Below, piece after piece: positions 16,706 through 26,089 of a stretch of 64,000 nt of DNA. The position numbers were made by a program, and so were the translations under genes. The notes under the pieces are model-generated. The model had not been told where the DNA came from and ran no database searches. It saw nothing but the letters and a program-made list of their open reading frames with translations. The stretch is from an uncultured Clostridia bacterium (lineage in GTDB: Bacteria > Bacillota_A > Clostridia > TANB77 > CAG-508). How positions within the stretch are numbered: position 1 is the stretch's first letter; each line of letters opens with the position of its first letter. Location of the stretch: NCBI GenBank assembly GCA_947625985.1, contig CANQQF010000004.1:1-64000 (forward strand), given 5' to 3'.

Positions 16706-17812
16706 CTATTTTATCTTGCTTATTGCTCTTTTTTCTTCTGCTCGTTTTTGCAATAAGTCTTTAATTTTCTTAATTAAAGCTGTAAAGATATTGTTTTTCT
16801 CAGCAGTATCCATAGCAGTTTCAATACCACCATTTTCAATTATATTAGCTTTATGATTTAATTCAGAGATTTTTTCAAGATAAAAATCATCAAAATAGGT
16901 ATAACTATCAGTAATGCCTATATAATCTCTAAAGTTATATAGCTTTTTTCTAAATATTTCAATTTGAGTAGTATTAGTTATATTTTGAATTTGAGTTTCA
17001 AAATAACTAGATATAATAAGATTTTGTGTTCTTAAAAAAGTAATAGTTATCTCATCTTTTAATTCACTCATTTTTTTAATCAAATGGTCAACTTTTTTAT
17101 TTCTATCATCGATTTGTGAAACTTTATTATTTAATTTAATAAGTTTTTCCTCTTTAAATAAAAGATCATCTAAGGCTCTTGAAATAGACATATAAGCTTT
17201 GGGTGAAGTTGATTCAGAAAAAACTCGTTTAAAATCATCATGACTAAATAATGTACTTTTAAATAAGGAATCTTCTCCAACTAAATAAGCCATTTGTTCA
17301 ACTAAGCAACACTCTAAAGGATAATAAGAAGGACTAGAAGTTGAAAAATCTATTCCATAATATTTAACTGATTCATAAGGAGTTCCAACAACTTTAGAAG
17401 CCATTAATTGAACTGCAGCTTCATTAATTGCAAGACCTGAAACTTTTAAATCAGAATAATCGCAAAGTCCCATACGAATTAAGTTGTTTTTTTTACCTTT
17501 AATTTCTTGTAGAAAGTGAATACATTCATGTACTGCAAATTCTTCTATGTCATCTAAAGAAATATTCTTATTGAAGTAAATTGAAGAATTTTTATAATAA
17601 TATTTAGCCTCAGCCATTCCTTCTTCTAGATTTGCTTTATACATATTTAGGTTACAAAGTTTAACAAAAATAGTTTCTTTGTCTAAATTGTATTGAGGAA
17701 AGGTTAAAGATATTTTATCTGCAATGTTTTTTGCGATTGTATTTACCTTTTGTACATCTAATTTTTCTATAACTTCAATACCGTCTTTTTTCAAAGTAGT
17801 TTCTATATTCAT
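16706..17812 (-). CDS. HExxH (zincin-like) putative metallopeptidase
   Basis: Unassigned 368-residue protein. HECIH at 95-99 and a downstream NEAAVQ (Glu131) match the gluzincin pattern of two His and one distal Glu that hold zinc. The segment before it (SSIYFNKNISLDDIEEF) resembles the strand before the active helix in such peptidases. Residues about 200-330 are predicted helical or coiled. The tail LIKKIKDLLQKR is basic and resembles that of the 164-aa gene at 5498-5992. There is no signal peptide, so it is likely cytoplasmic. AAGGAG precedes the ATG. The substrate is unknown. Confidence 0.72.
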   Translation of the reverse strand: MNIETTLKKDGIEVIEKLDVQKVNTIAKNIADKISLTFPQYNLDKETIFVKLCNLNMYKANLEEGMAEAKYYYKNSSIYFNKNISLDDIEEFAVHECIHFLQEIKGKKNNLIRMGLCDYSDLKVSGLAINEAAVQLMASKVVGTPYESVKYYGIDFSTSSPSYYPLECCLVEQMAYLVGEDSLFKSTLFSHDDFKRVFSESTSPKAYMSISRALDDLLFKEEKLIKLNNKVSQIDDRNKKVDHLIKKMSELKDEITITFLRTQNLIISSYFETQIQNITNTTQIEIFRKKLYNFRDYIGITDSYTYFDDFYLEKISELNHKANIIENGGIETAMDTAEKNNIFTALIKKIKDLLQKRAEEKRAISKIK

Positions 17813-17992
17813 AAATTTCTCCTTAGTATCATTACATTTTATTATTATACATTATACAACAAAATTGGTAAAAATATGTGTCAAGTACATTAAAAGTATA
17901 TTACAGTTTAATTACAGTTTATCAAGAAAAATGAATAAACTGGATGTAATTGGAAAAAATTTTAATATATAAATGTAGTAAAGGAGGATTAT

Positions 17993-18334
17993 ATGCAAGA
18001 GGGAAATTTTAAAAATACAATAGTTTTAAAAAATATACCTTCAAATATTGTTGATGAGGCTATAATTGTTTTAAAAGAGAATAAAAAAGCATGGAAATTA
18101 GAGAAAGTTGATAAGGTTAAAAACAATATTGAAGAGAAAAAGATAAACCACATAAAAAAAGATTATGTTATAAAAGAAGCGGAAATGATAATATCGGAAT
18201 ATATAAAAATTAAAGAGAAAGAAGAAAAGATAGAAAAAAATATAAGTGATAATAAAAAATACAAAAGAATAAAAAAATATGCTTTTTTAAGTACAACTAT
18301 TATTATAATACAGTTATTGGCTAATATATTTTAA
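17993..18334 (+). CDS. Small tail-anchored coiled-coil protein
   Basis: A 113-residue protein of unknown function. It starts with a short globular part (KNTIVLKNIPSNIVDEAIIVLKEN). A highly charged Lys/Glu/Ile coiled-coil stretch (about 35-90) follows, then a single hydrophobic C-terminal helix (about 95-112) that would anchor it in the membrane from the cytoplasmic side. It has a strong AAAGGAGG ribosome site. It lies 59 nt before the SpoIVFA-like gene and may belong to the same transcript. Confidence 0.7.
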   Translation: MQEGNFKNTIVLKNIPSNIVDEAIIVLKENKKAWKLEKVDKVKNNIEEKKINHIKKDYVIKEAEMIISEYIKIKEKEEKIEKNISDNKKYKRIKKYAFLSTTIIIIQLLANIF

Positions 18335-18393
18335 AGAATAAAAGAAAAGAAACCATCATATAGTTTAAAAGGAACTAAGGAAGAGGTGGTTTT

Positions 18394-19260
18394 ATGGAAA
18401 AAACAATGTCTGTAGAAGAAAAAATAAGACGAGCTGAAGAAATATATGCTAAAAGACAAGAAGGAAAAGGTCTAAATACTACACGTGTAGGAATATATAG
18501 AAATGAAAAAAAGAAAGATATAAAACTTTTAAAAAAAATGTTTAAACAAATTATAGTATGTTTATTAATATATTTAGTAATCTATATTATACAAAATGGA
18601 AACTATATTTTTTCGGAAGATTTTTTAAATAAAGTAAATGAAATAATATCTTATGATACGAATTTTGAGGGAGTATACAAAAATATAAAATCAAAAATAA
18701 CAAGCATCCTAAATCAAAGTGATAATAACAACCAGGAAGGGCAGAATAATGAAGGAAAAAACAATGGGCAAGAAGATGAAAATATAGGAGGAGATGCAGA
18801 ACAAACTGAAAATATAAATCAACAAGTACAAGATGTATCACAAGTTGAAGCAGATATTCAAACGGCTAAGAATACAACTTCTTTTATAAAACCAATTGAA
18901 GGAAAAGTAAGTTCTAAATATGGACATAGAAATCCTACTACAGCTAGTGTTCCAAAGAATCATACAGGATTAGATATAGCAGCGGGGATAGGAACAAAAA
19001 TAAAATCTGCAACAGCAGGAGAAGTTGTACTTAAGTCTTCAGAGGGAGATTATGGAAATCATCTAAAAATACAGATTGGAGAAATAAGTGTTATCTATGC
19101 TCATTGCAATGCATTATATGTAAATCAAGGAGACAAGGTAGAGCAGGGGCAGGAGATTGCAGAAGTAGGAACAACTGGAAATTCTACAGGTTCACATTTA
19201 CATTTTGAAATACGTGTATCAGAGAGAACAATAGATCCACAATCTATTTTAGAAATATGA
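18394..19260 (+). CDS. spoIVFA: SpoIVFA-like membrane protein with M23/LytM domain
   Basis: A 288-residue protein with a cytoplasmic N-terminus, one transmembrane segment (about 51-67), a Gln/Asn/Glu-rich linker and a C-terminal LytM (M23) domain from about 165. The zinc ligands appear intact: His190 and Asp194 in HTGLD, and His268/His270 in SHLHFEI. SpoIVFA proteins regulate and anchor the SpoIVFB protease during sporulation, and the very next gene encodes an M50 protease. I therefore infer a SpoIVFA role, though the preserved ligands also allow real endopeptidase activity. The GAGGTGG ribosome site is good. Confidence 0.8.
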   Translation: MEKTMSVEEKIRRAEEIYAKRQEGKGLNTTRVGIYRNEKKKDIKLLKKMFKQIIVCLLIYLVIYIIQNGNYIFSEDFLNKVNEIISYDTNFEGVYKNIKSKITSILNQSDNNNQEGQNNEGKNNGQEDENIGGDAEQTENINQQVQDVSQVEADIQTAKNTTSFIKPIEGKVSSKYGHRNPTTASVPKNHTGLDIAAGIGTKIKSATAGEVVLKSSEGDYGNHLKIQIGEISVIYAHCNALYVNQGDKVEQGQEIAEVGTTGNSTGSHLHFEIRVSERTIDPQSILEI

Positions 19261-19281
19261 AAATTGAAAGGTGGAATTAAT

Positions 19282-19929
19282 TTGAAGTTTAGGATAGATT
19301 TACGTATTTTTTTGTTTTTAATCTTGTTTTATTTTACAAAACAAATAGAAATGTATTTGTTGATTTTATTATTTGCTTTTATTCACGAATTGGGTCATTT
19401 GTTTGTAGGGTTGATAGTAGGAATGAAGCCTGAAAAAATAGGAATAATGCCTTCAGGAATCAATATTTCATTTAAAGTTAAACCACAAGATTATAATGTT
19501 AAAATAAAAAAAGGGACTCTTTTGGAGTTAAAGAAGATAATCGTAGCATCTGCAGGTCCAATTACTAATTTTATACTAATAATTATATCAGGAAAAATAA
19601 ATTTAGATTTGGTTTCATATATTATGGTGGTTCTTTCAAATTTAATTATTCTTATATTTAATTTATTGCCTATATATCCACTAGATGGAGGTAGAATTTT
19701 AAAGGGGATTTTACATATATTAATAGGAAAAAAGAAAAGTTTTAAATATATACATATTATATCTACAATATTTATAATAATTATTACTGTGATAGCAAGT
19801 ATAGCTATTTTATATTTACAAAATATAGCAATATTTATAGCAATGGTTTATGTGTGGTATATGTATTTAATAGAAGATAGCCGTTATAGAATACGTAAAA
19901 AAACATATGAGATTATCGAAAACTATTGA
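19282..19929 (+). CDS. spoIVFB: SpoIVFB-like intramembrane M50 metalloprotease
   Basis: Site-2-protease family enzyme, expected to cleave pro-sigma-K inside the membrane if the cell sporulates as Bacillus does. It is polytopic, with HELGH at residues 35-39 in the first half and the second metal motif PLDGGRIL in a later helix. Length is 215 residues from the TTG I prefer, which lies 7 nt after AAAGGTGG. A TTG six codons earlier would place the ribosome site inside the frame. It sits 21 nt after the SpoIVFA-like gene, the standard pair order. Confidence 0.85.
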   Translation: MKFRIDLRIFLFLILFYFTKQIEMYLLILLFAFIHELGHLFVGLIVGMKPEKIGIMPSGINISFKVKPQDYNVKIKKGTLLELKKIIVASAGPITNFILIIISGKINLDLVSYIMVVLSNLIILIFNLLPIYPLDGGRILKGILHILIGKKKSFKYIHIISTIFIIIITVIASIAILYLQNIAIFIAMVYVWYMYLIEDSRYRIRKKTYEIIENY

Positions 19930-19986
19930 AATAAAATCAGAAAAATAGTAAGATATAATTAGTATAAATTAGGAGAAAAACGAGAG

Positions 19987-21594
19987 ATGAAAATTAATAA
20001 TAGTCAAAAGGGGATAACGATGGTAACTCTTACAATAGCAATAATTGTATTAGTTATCGTTTCAAATATTTTAATATATAATGCTAAAGACTCTGTTCAT
20101 ACTAGAAAATTAGAAAATCTGTATAATGATATTCAAATGTTAAGAGACAAAGTAATAGAGTATTCAATCGAATATGGAAATATTCCAGCAGATGATAAAT
20201 TGGAGTATAGTTTGGATGGTAAAGATGATTTAAAAAACAATTGGATGACCAATGAAGAAAAACAAACTGGAAAATTTTATGTTATAGATTTGAAAGAGTT
20301 AGATGGATTAACATTAAATTATGGTAGAGACTATGAAAAAATCACAGAAAGTTCAACAAAAGAAGATATTAATAAATTGACAGATATCTATATTGTAAAT
20401 AATGTAAGTAACAATATTTTTTATGTTGAAGGAATTAATGTAGATGGAAAAAAATATTATTCAGATAGGGAAAAGGATGAAACAAATGTAAATTTAAGAT
20501 ATCCTCAAGGAATAGCTTTTAATTTAAAAGCTGAGGCTAGTAAAAATGAAGTTACAATGGTTCAAGGTAATACGGAAGTAAAATTAGATATATCTAATTT
20601 TACTTCTGAAAATAAAGAAGATTTTAATCAAATCGATGTTGAGTATCAGATAGGTGTGGAAGAAGCAGATAAATTTAAAATTGATACCATAGATGAAAAT
20701 GAAAATGTTATAAAAGGTGGAAATGCAAATACAAATGAAGTTACAGTAAATTTGTCATCTATACCAAATGCAATACTAGGAGAAACTGAAAATATAAACT
20801 TGGTTGTAAAAGCAGTTAGTCCAGAAACAAAAGAGGTAGTAATACCAATAAAAGTAAATTTACCGGAAGTGGCAACGGGGTATATGAATGACTTTAGACC
20901 TGCAACAGTTGAAGATGTTGCTGAAGAAGATAAAGCAAATATAGATTTGTTTACTGAATTTTATGGAGATAACAGTTCTTTCGAATATGATGAAGATAAA
21001 GGAATAAGTTTAGGAAATGGTAAAACAATAGGTGTCTTTGATAAACAAGATAGAAACTATTCAAATGGATATAGTGTTAATTTGACAGTTAAAGGTGATA
21101 TAGATCAATATCCAAAACCAAATGCTGATCCATGGGGACCAGCTACGATTTTAGCTATGTCAAAAGAAAATCCTGAAAAATCGAATAGATTATGTTGGAT
21201 AGGATTCAGGAATGGAAATCTTCAAGTATATTCATATTATCAAGGAGATCTTATAGAAAATCAAAATGGAGAATATTATAATCCTAGTGAAAAACCAGGT
21301 TATATAAGTAAAGCTTTAGATAGAAAATACAACAATCAAAAAATGAATATACAAATAGTAGGAAACAATGAAAATACAACAATTTATATAAATGGAGAAC
21401 TATGGACAACATTTGAATCAGGAAAAGGAAATGGAGAATTTTCTCAAGCTACAATAGGCGACTTGAGACCTCTAAGAGGTTTAATGTATACTGGTAACGT
21501 ATATGATATAGCAATTTATAATAGAGAATTATCTGAAAATGAAGTTGGACAAAACTGGACATATGCCCAACAAACATGGGGAATAAAAAAATAA
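19987..21594 (+). CDS. Pseudopilin-like protein with LamG-type C-terminal domain
   Basis: The first 32 residues form a class III (prepilin) signal: basic start, QKG | ITMVTLT and a 20-residue hydrophobic helix. As in many clostridial relatives, the usual Glu at +5 is absent (Thr here). A long beta-rich middle part follows. The last 230 residues resemble a LamG/concanavalin A-like jelly roll (TIYINGELWTTF, then GNVYDIAIYNRELSENEV). The 535-residue protein is probably processed by a prepilin peptidase or kept membrane-anchored and exposed on the surface, perhaps binding glycans. No other pilus gene is nearby. Confidence 0.78.
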   Translation: MKINNSQKGITMVTLTIAIIVLVIVSNILIYNAKDSVHTRKLENLYNDIQMLRDKVIEYSIEYGNIPADDKLEYSLDGKDDLKNNWMTNEEKQTGKFYVIDLKELDGLTLNYGRDYEKITESSTKEDINKLTDIYIVNNVSNNIFYVEGINVDGKKYYSDREKDETNVNLRYPQGIAFNLKAEASKNEVTMVQGNTEVKLDISNFTSENKEDFNQIDVEYQIGVEEADKFKIDTIDENENVIKGGNANTNEVTVNLSSIPNAILGETENINLVVKAVSPETKEVVIPIKVNLPEVATGYMNDFRPATVEDVAEEDKANIDLFTEFYGDNSSFEYDEDKGISLGNGKTIGVFDKQDRNYSNGYSVNLTVKGDIDQYPKPNADPWGPATILAMSKENPEKSNRLCWIGFRNGNLQVYSYYQGDLIENQNGEYYNPSEKPGYISKALDRKYNNQKMNIQIVGNNENTTIYINGELWTTFESGKGNGEFSQATIGDLRPLRGLMYTGNVYDIAIYNRELSENEVGQNWTYAQQTWGIKK

Positions 21595-21601
21595 AAAATA
21601 G

Positions 21602-21637
21602 GAAAAAGAAAAGTGTAAAAACTTTTTCTTTTTTTAT
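21602..21637 (+). terminator. Terminator after the pseudopilin-like gene
   Basis: AAAAAGAAAAGT pairs with ACTTTTTCTTTTT (one bulged T) around a 6-nt loop, and the T-run continues to 21635. Confidence 0.7.
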
Positions 21638-21646
21638 GTCAATTTA

Positions 21647-21675
21647 TTGACTTTTGCCTATTTCCGTAGTATTAT
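21647..21675 (+). promoter_or_regulatory. Promoter of minD
   Basis: TTGACT (21647-21652), a 17-nt spacer and TATTAT (21670-21675). An overlapping TATAAT starts 3 nt later. Confidence 0.65.
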
Positions 21676-21719
21676 AATTGTATTAAAAATGTGTTTTTAA
21701 AATCCTAAGGAGGAAAGAT

Positions 21720-22511
21720 ATGGGAGAAGTAATTGTAATCACATCAGGTAAGGGTGGAGTAGGAAAAACAACAACAACAGCAAATTTAGGATCAAGTTTA
21801 GCAGTAGAAGGTAAAAAAGTAGTATTAATTGATACTGATATCGGACTAAGAAATCTAGATGTCGTTATGGGATTAGAAAACAGAATTGTGTATGATATAG
21901 TTGATGTTGTTGAGAAAAAATGCAAATTAAGACAAGCCTTGATTAAAGATAAAAGATTTAAAGAATTATACCTATTACCTGCAGCCCAAACAAGAGATAA
22001 AAGCGCAGTAAATGAAGAACAAATGATAGAATTAACTACAAAGTTAAAAGAGGAATTTGATTACATAATAGTAGATTGTCCAGCAGGAATTGAACAAGGA
22101 TTCAAAAACGCAATTGCAGGTGCAGATAGAGCAATTGTAGTTACTACAGCTGAAATATCTGCAATTAGAGATGCTGATAGAATTATAGGATTGCTAGAGT
22201 CTTCTGAAATAAAAAATCCAGAGTTAGTTATCAATAAAATTAGACCAGATATGGTACGTAAGGGTGAAATGATGGATGTTGATGATATTGTGGATTTATT
22301 ATCAATTGATTTAATTGGTGTAGTACCAGATGACGAATATATTATTACTCAAACAAATAAAGGAGAACCTGTTATTCAAAACAAGAAAGCACCATCAGGA
22401 AAAGCTTATATTGAGATTGCGAAAAGAGTATTAGGAGAAAAAATTGAAATTACTATACCATGTGTAGAAAAAGGCTTTTTTGCTAGAATAAGAAATTTTT
22501 TTAGAAAATAA
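21720..22511 (+). CDS. minD: Septum site-determining ATPase MinD
   Basis: ParA/MinD ATPase that places the division site by recruiting MinC and being released by MinE. The 263 residues include the deviant Walker A GKGGVGKTT (10-18), IDTDIGLRNLD, DYIIVDCPAGIE and a C-terminal amphipathic membrane-targeting helix (GFFARIRNFFRK). The ribosome site is AAGGAGGAAAG. minC is not upstream as it usually is; the pseudopilin gene and a terminator stand there instead. Confidence 0.97.
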   Translation: MGEVIVITSGKGGVGKTTTTANLGSSLAVEGKKVVLIDTDIGLRNLDVVMGLENRIVYDIVDVVEKKCKLRQALIKDKRFKELYLLPAAQTRDKSAVNEEQMIELTTKLKEEFDYIIVDCPAGIEQGFKNAIAGADRAIVVTTAEISAIRDADRIIGLLESSEIKNPELVINKIRPDMVRKGEMMDVDDIVDLLSIDLIGVVPDDEYIITQTNKGEPVIQNKKAPSGKAYIEIAKRVLGEKIEITIPCVEKGFFARIRNFFRK

Positions 22512-22557
22512 AAAGGTGTTTATTAAAGGATAAAAACAACACTTTTTTGTTATTCAT

Positions 22558-22584
22558 GTAAATTGCTAAAGAGCAATTTTTACA
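22558..22584 (+). terminator. Hairpin between minD and minE
   Basis: AAATTGCT and AGCAATTT form a stem of 8 bp around AAAG, followed by TTTAC. The T-run is short, so it is more likely an attenuator or processing hairpin than a full stop. Confidence 0.4.
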
Positions 22585-22612
22585 TAATTAAAAAGATTTG
22601 GAGGTTAAAATA

Positions 22613-23275
22613 ATGTTTGAAAACATAAAGAAGATTTTCAAAAAAAGCAATAAAGCTAATGAAATATCATCAAAATCAAAAGAAGCAGCAAAAGAAAGAT
22701 TACATTTGGTATTAATGCAAGACAGAGCTAATGTATCAGTTGATTTCTTGGAGTTGATGAAACAAGAAATTATAGATGTTATAAAGAAATATATTGAAGT
22801 AGACGATGATGCAATTGATGTTAGATTAACAAATAAAGAAAATGAAGATGGAACTAATGGAGCACCAGCTTTATATGCAAATATTCCAATAATAAATATA
22901 AAAAATGAAGCTAAAAAAGAAATAGAAAAAGAAGAAAACAAAGTAAAGGCAAAAAAAATAGAAGAAACTAAAAAAGAGGAATATAAAGTTAAAAAAAGTA
23001 TAGATAACAATGATGATGAAAAGTCAACATATGAACAAAACGAAAAGAAAGATAAAATAAAGAACAAGAAAAAAGAACAAGAAAAAAAGGAAAAAGCAAA
23101 AAAAGAAGTAAGTAAAAAGGAAAAAGAAGAGCAAGTTTTAAAAGAAAAAGAAGCATTAAAAAAACTAGAGGAGCTAGGAGCTGTAGTAATAGCATCAGAT
23201 CCAGAATCATTTAAACTGAGTGAAGAAGATACAAAAACAAAAGAAAAAGGAAAGCGTATAAATGCAAAAAAATAA
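22613..23275 (+). CDS. minE: MinE with a long charged C-terminal extension
   Basis: Residues 1 to about 95 are a recognisable MinE: membrane-targeting start MFENIKKIFKK, then AKERLHLVLMQDRA (the MinD-binding region), and LELMKQEIIDVIKKYIEVDDDAIDVRL of the topological domain. MinE is normally 80-100 residues. Here about 125 extra residues follow, almost entirely Lys/Glu/Asp, likely a long single helix or disordered tail, ending with a short patterned segment (LEELGAVVIASDPESFKLSEED). The ATG at 22613 is preceded by GGAGG; a TTG five codons earlier is not. It completes the minD-minE-rodA cluster typical of clostridia. Confidence 0.9.
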   Translation: MFENIKKIFKKSNKANEISSKSKEAAKERLHLVLMQDRANVSVDFLELMKQEIIDVIKKYIEVDDDAIDVRLTNKENEDGTNGAPALYANIPIINIKNEAKKEIEKEENKVKAKKIEETKKEEYKVKKSIDNNDDEKSTYEQNEKKDKIKNKKKEQEKKEKAKKEVSKKEKEEQVLKEKEALKKLEELGAVVIASDPESFKLSEEDTKTKEKGKRINAKK

Positions 23276-23293
23276 TAGGAAAAAGAGTGAACA

Positions 23294-24403
23294 ATGAGAA
23301 AAAGAGAGTTAAAAAATATTCAATGGAGTTTATTAATCGTTGCACTAATTCTATCTGCAATAGGATTAGTAGCTTTATTTTCTGCAACGCAGGAATCAGG
23401 ATATGAAGAATTTACTAAACAATTAATATGGCTAGGTATTAGTGTAGTTGTATTAATTTTAATGATATTTATCGATTATGAAATATTAGTAAAAATATCT
23501 CCAGTTTTATATGGTATAATACTGATATTTTTAATAGCAGTATTATTTACAAAGCCAATTAATGGAGCAAGTAGTTGGTTTGACATTGGAGGGTTTTCAT
23601 TTCAACCTGCAGAATTTGCAAAACCAATAGTAATATTATTTTTAACATATATAATAGCAAGAATCCAAAGTAGATATAAAGAAGATATAAGTAGATTTTC
23701 AAGAGTTTTAATAGTGTTGGCAGTATTAGGAGTACCATTATTATTAATAATTAGACAGCCAGATTATGGAACAGCGATGGCTTTTGTTGTAGGAACAGCA
23801 ATAATGATGATTGTTGCTGGAATAGATAAAAAATATATAATATTTACATTATTGATAATTGCAATATCTATACCTTTAGCATATCAATTTATATTACCAG
23901 AACATGCAAAAGCTAGAATCAATATATATTTAAACCCTGAATCAGATCCAAGAGGAGCTGGATATAATATAATTCAATCTAAATTAGCAATTGGAGCAGG
24001 TCAATTAACTGGAATGGGACTTTTAAAAGGAAACCAAACACAGCTTGGATTTTTATATCCAAAAACAACAGACTTTATTTTTTCTGTAATAGGAGAAGAG
24101 ATGGGATTCATTGTAGCAGCAGCTATAATAATATTATATGTTCTGTTTATAACAGGTTCATTATATGTAGCTAAAACTGCAAAAGATACAACAGGTACAT
24201 TAATAGCAGCAGGAATTACAGGAATATTTCTATTCCATATGGTAGAAAATATAGGTATGGTAATGGGACTATTACCAATAACAGGTGTACCACTTCCATT
24301 TATAAGTTATGGAGGAAGTTCCCTTATTACTAACTTTATGTGTGTAGGAATTTTAATGAATATAAGTAGTAAAAGGCAAAAAACTATTTTTGTCGGAGGA
24401 TAA
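23294..24403 (+). CDS. rodA: RodA (SEDS peptidoglycan glycosyltransferase)
   Basis: Polytopic SEDS protein of 369 residues with about ten membrane helices. It polymerises peptidoglycan during elongation together with a class B PBP. Diagnostic segments are GASSWFDIGGFSFQPAEFAKP, RQPDYGTA (with the conserved Asp), DPRGAGYNIIQSKLAIGAG, TDFIFSVIGEEMGF and PLPFISYGGSS. The position after minD-minE favours RodA over FtsW or SpoVE. Its last codons carry the GGAGG site of dusB. Confidence 0.93.
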   Translation: MRKRELKNIQWSLLIVALILSAIGLVALFSATQESGYEEFTKQLIWLGISVVVLILMIFIDYEILVKISPVLYGIILIFLIAVLFTKPINGASSWFDIGGFSFQPAEFAKPIVILFLTYIIARIQSRYKEDISRFSRVLIVLAVLGVPLLLIIRQPDYGTAMAFVVGTAIMMIVAGIDKKYIIFTLLIIAISIPLAYQFILPEHAKARINIYLNPESDPRGAGYNIIQSKLAIGAGQLTGMGLLKGNQTQLGFLYPKTTDFIFSVIGEEMGFIVAAAIIILYVLFITGSLYVAKTAKDTTGTLIAAGITGIFLFHMVENIGMVMGLLPITGVPLPFISYGGSSLITNFMCVGILMNISSKRQKTIFVGG

Positions 24404-24410
24404 TAAGATA

Positions 24411-25376
24411 GTGAAAATAGGAAATTTAGAACTAAAAAACAATTTAATATTAGCTCCAATGGCAGGTGTAACAGACCTGCCTTTTCGTCGAGTTTGTGAA
24501 AAATATGGTGAACCTGGATTAGTATGTACTGAAATGATAAGTAGTAAAGGTTTGTATTATAATGACCATAAAACAGGAAGAATACTAAATATGGAAGGAG
24601 AAAAAGGACCTGTTAGTTGTCAAATATTTGGAAGTGATCCAGAAACAATGGCATTTGCTACAAAACATTTGAACGAAAAATTTAAAATAGAAATATTAGA
24701 TATAAATATGGGATGTCCAGTGCCAAAGGTTGTAAAAAATGGAGATGGAAGTAAGTTATTGACAGATTTGGATAAAGCTGAAGAGATAATGAAAGTAGTA
24801 GTTGAAAATTCAAAAATACCAGTTACAGTAAAAATAAGATTGGGATGGGATAAAAACAATATAGTGGCATCAGAATTAGCAAAAAGGGCAGAACGAGTTG
24901 GAGTATCAGCAATAACAGTTCACGGAAGAACTAGGAGTGAATTTTATGGTGGTACAGCTGATTTAGATGAAATTAAACATGTAAAACAGGCTGTAAATAT
25001 TCCAGTAATTGGTAATGGAGATGTCATTGATGAAAAAACAGCACAACATATGCTTGAATATACAGGTGTAGATGCAATAATGATAGGAAGAGGAGCTTTA
25101 GGTAATCCATGGATATTTAAAAGAATAAATCATTATTTAAAAACAGGTGAAATTTTACCTGAAGTTACAATTCAAGAAAAATGGAAAGTAATAAAAGAAC
25201 ACATTGAGCTAACTGTTCAAATAAAAGGAGAAAATGCACTAAAAGAATTAAGAAAACATATTGCTTGGTATACAAAAAATTTAAGAAATTCTAGTGAATT
25301 TAGAAATTCAATTAATAAAATTGAAAGTAAAGATGAATTGTTAAAAAAAGTTGATGAATATTTTGTAAGCATATAG
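24411..25376 (+). CDS. dusB: tRNA-dihydrouridine synthase (DusB type)
   Basis: FMN enzyme that reduces uridines in tRNA. 321 residues from a GTG that lies 10 nt after GGAGGA. A TTG seven codons upstream lies before that site and is unlikely. TIM-barrel signatures are APMAGVTDLPFR, NMGCPVPKVVKNGDGSKLL with the catalytic Cys, ITVHGRTR, VIGNGDV and MIGRGALGNPW. It is transcribed with rodA, and a strong terminator follows. Confidence 0.95.
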   Translation: MKIGNLELKNNLILAPMAGVTDLPFRRVCEKYGEPGLVCTEMISSKGLYYNDHKTGRILNMEGEKGPVSCQIFGSDPETMAFATKHLNEKFKIEILDINMGCPVPKVVKNGDGSKLLTDLDKAEEIMKVVVENSKIPVTVKIRLGWDKNNIVASELAKRAERVGVSAITVHGRTRSEFYGGTADLDEIKHVKQAVNIPVIGNGDVIDEKTAQHMLEYTGVDAIMIGRGALGNPWIFKRINHYLKTGEILPEVTIQEKWKVIKEHIELTVQIKGENALKELRKHIAWYTKNLRNSSEFRNSINKIESKDELLKKVDEYFVSI

Positions 25377-25379
25377 AAT

Positions 25380-25411
25380 AAAGATGTTACGAGGATGTAA
25401 CATCTTTTTTT
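25380..25411 (+). terminator. Terminator after dusB
   Basis: An 11-bp stem (AAAGATGTTAC with GTAACATCTTT) and a 6-nt loop run into a T7 tract. Confidence 0.9.
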
Positions 25412-25425
25412 GATAGGAGGACAAA

Positions 25426-26016
25426 ATGAAAAAACACATAATATTTTTAGGAATTTTTATATTAATAATATTTTTTGCTTTTGGAATTAAAAGTATTTTT
25501 TTTGGAAATAATAATATCAATCAAGATGATGTAAAAGATATTTTTAATATTAATGAATATAGTGCAGAGATAGATGTAACAGTAGTAAGTAATAAAAATG
25601 AAAATAAATATAAAATAAAACAACAATATATAAAAAATAACGATAAATCAATTCAAGAACTGTTAGAACCTAATAATTTAAAAGGGATAAAAATTACAAG
25701 GCAAGGAACAAATATAACAATAGAAAATACAGAATTAAACTTAAATAAAATATTCGAAAATTATAATGGTTTTACACATAATGATATGGACTTAGAATGT
25801 TTTATAGAAGAGTTTGAAAAAGATAATAAAAATAATATGTACGAAAATGGAGAACAAATAGTTTTAGAAACAGAATCAAAAAATAATAATAAATATTTAA
25901 AGACAAAAAAACTATATATCAACAAAGAAACTGGAAAACCAATAAATATGGAAATAAGTGACGATAACAAAAATATAACAGTTTACATAGTATATAATAA
26001 AGTGGATATAAAATAA
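25426..26016 (+). CDS. N-terminally anchored extracytoplasmic protein, unknown
   Basis: A 196-residue protein of unknown role. One transmembrane helix (about 4-26) is followed by a beta-rich outer domain with regular strands ([56 protein letters not shown]). The pattern of curved strands ending in a 'tool' strand recalls LolA/outer-membrane-sorting-like folds found in Gram-positive lipoproteins, but there is no lipobox Cys. This fold guess is weak. The ribosome site is AGGAGG. Confidence 0.7.
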   Translation: MKKHIIFLGIFILIIFFAFGIKSIFFGNNNINQDDVKDIFNINEYSAEIDVTVVSNKNENKYKIKQQYIKNNDKSIQELLEPNNLKGIKITRQGTNITIENTELNLNKIFENYNGFTHNDMDLECFIEEFEKDNKNNMYENGEQIVLETESKNNNKYLKTKKLYINKETGKPINMEISDDNKNITVYIVYNKVDIK

Positions 26017-26057
26017 TATCTACTTAAACTTAGAAATATTAGTTACAATAGTTAATC

Positions 26058-26072
26058 TTGATAATCTATCAA
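26058..26072. promoter_or_regulatory. Small palindrome upstream of ndoA
   Basis: TTGATA-ATC-TATCAA lies 17 nt before the ndoA start. It could be an operator for autoregulation, but it is short and AT-rich. Confidence 0.25.
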
Positions 26073-26089
26073 TATTAGGAGTGAAGAAA

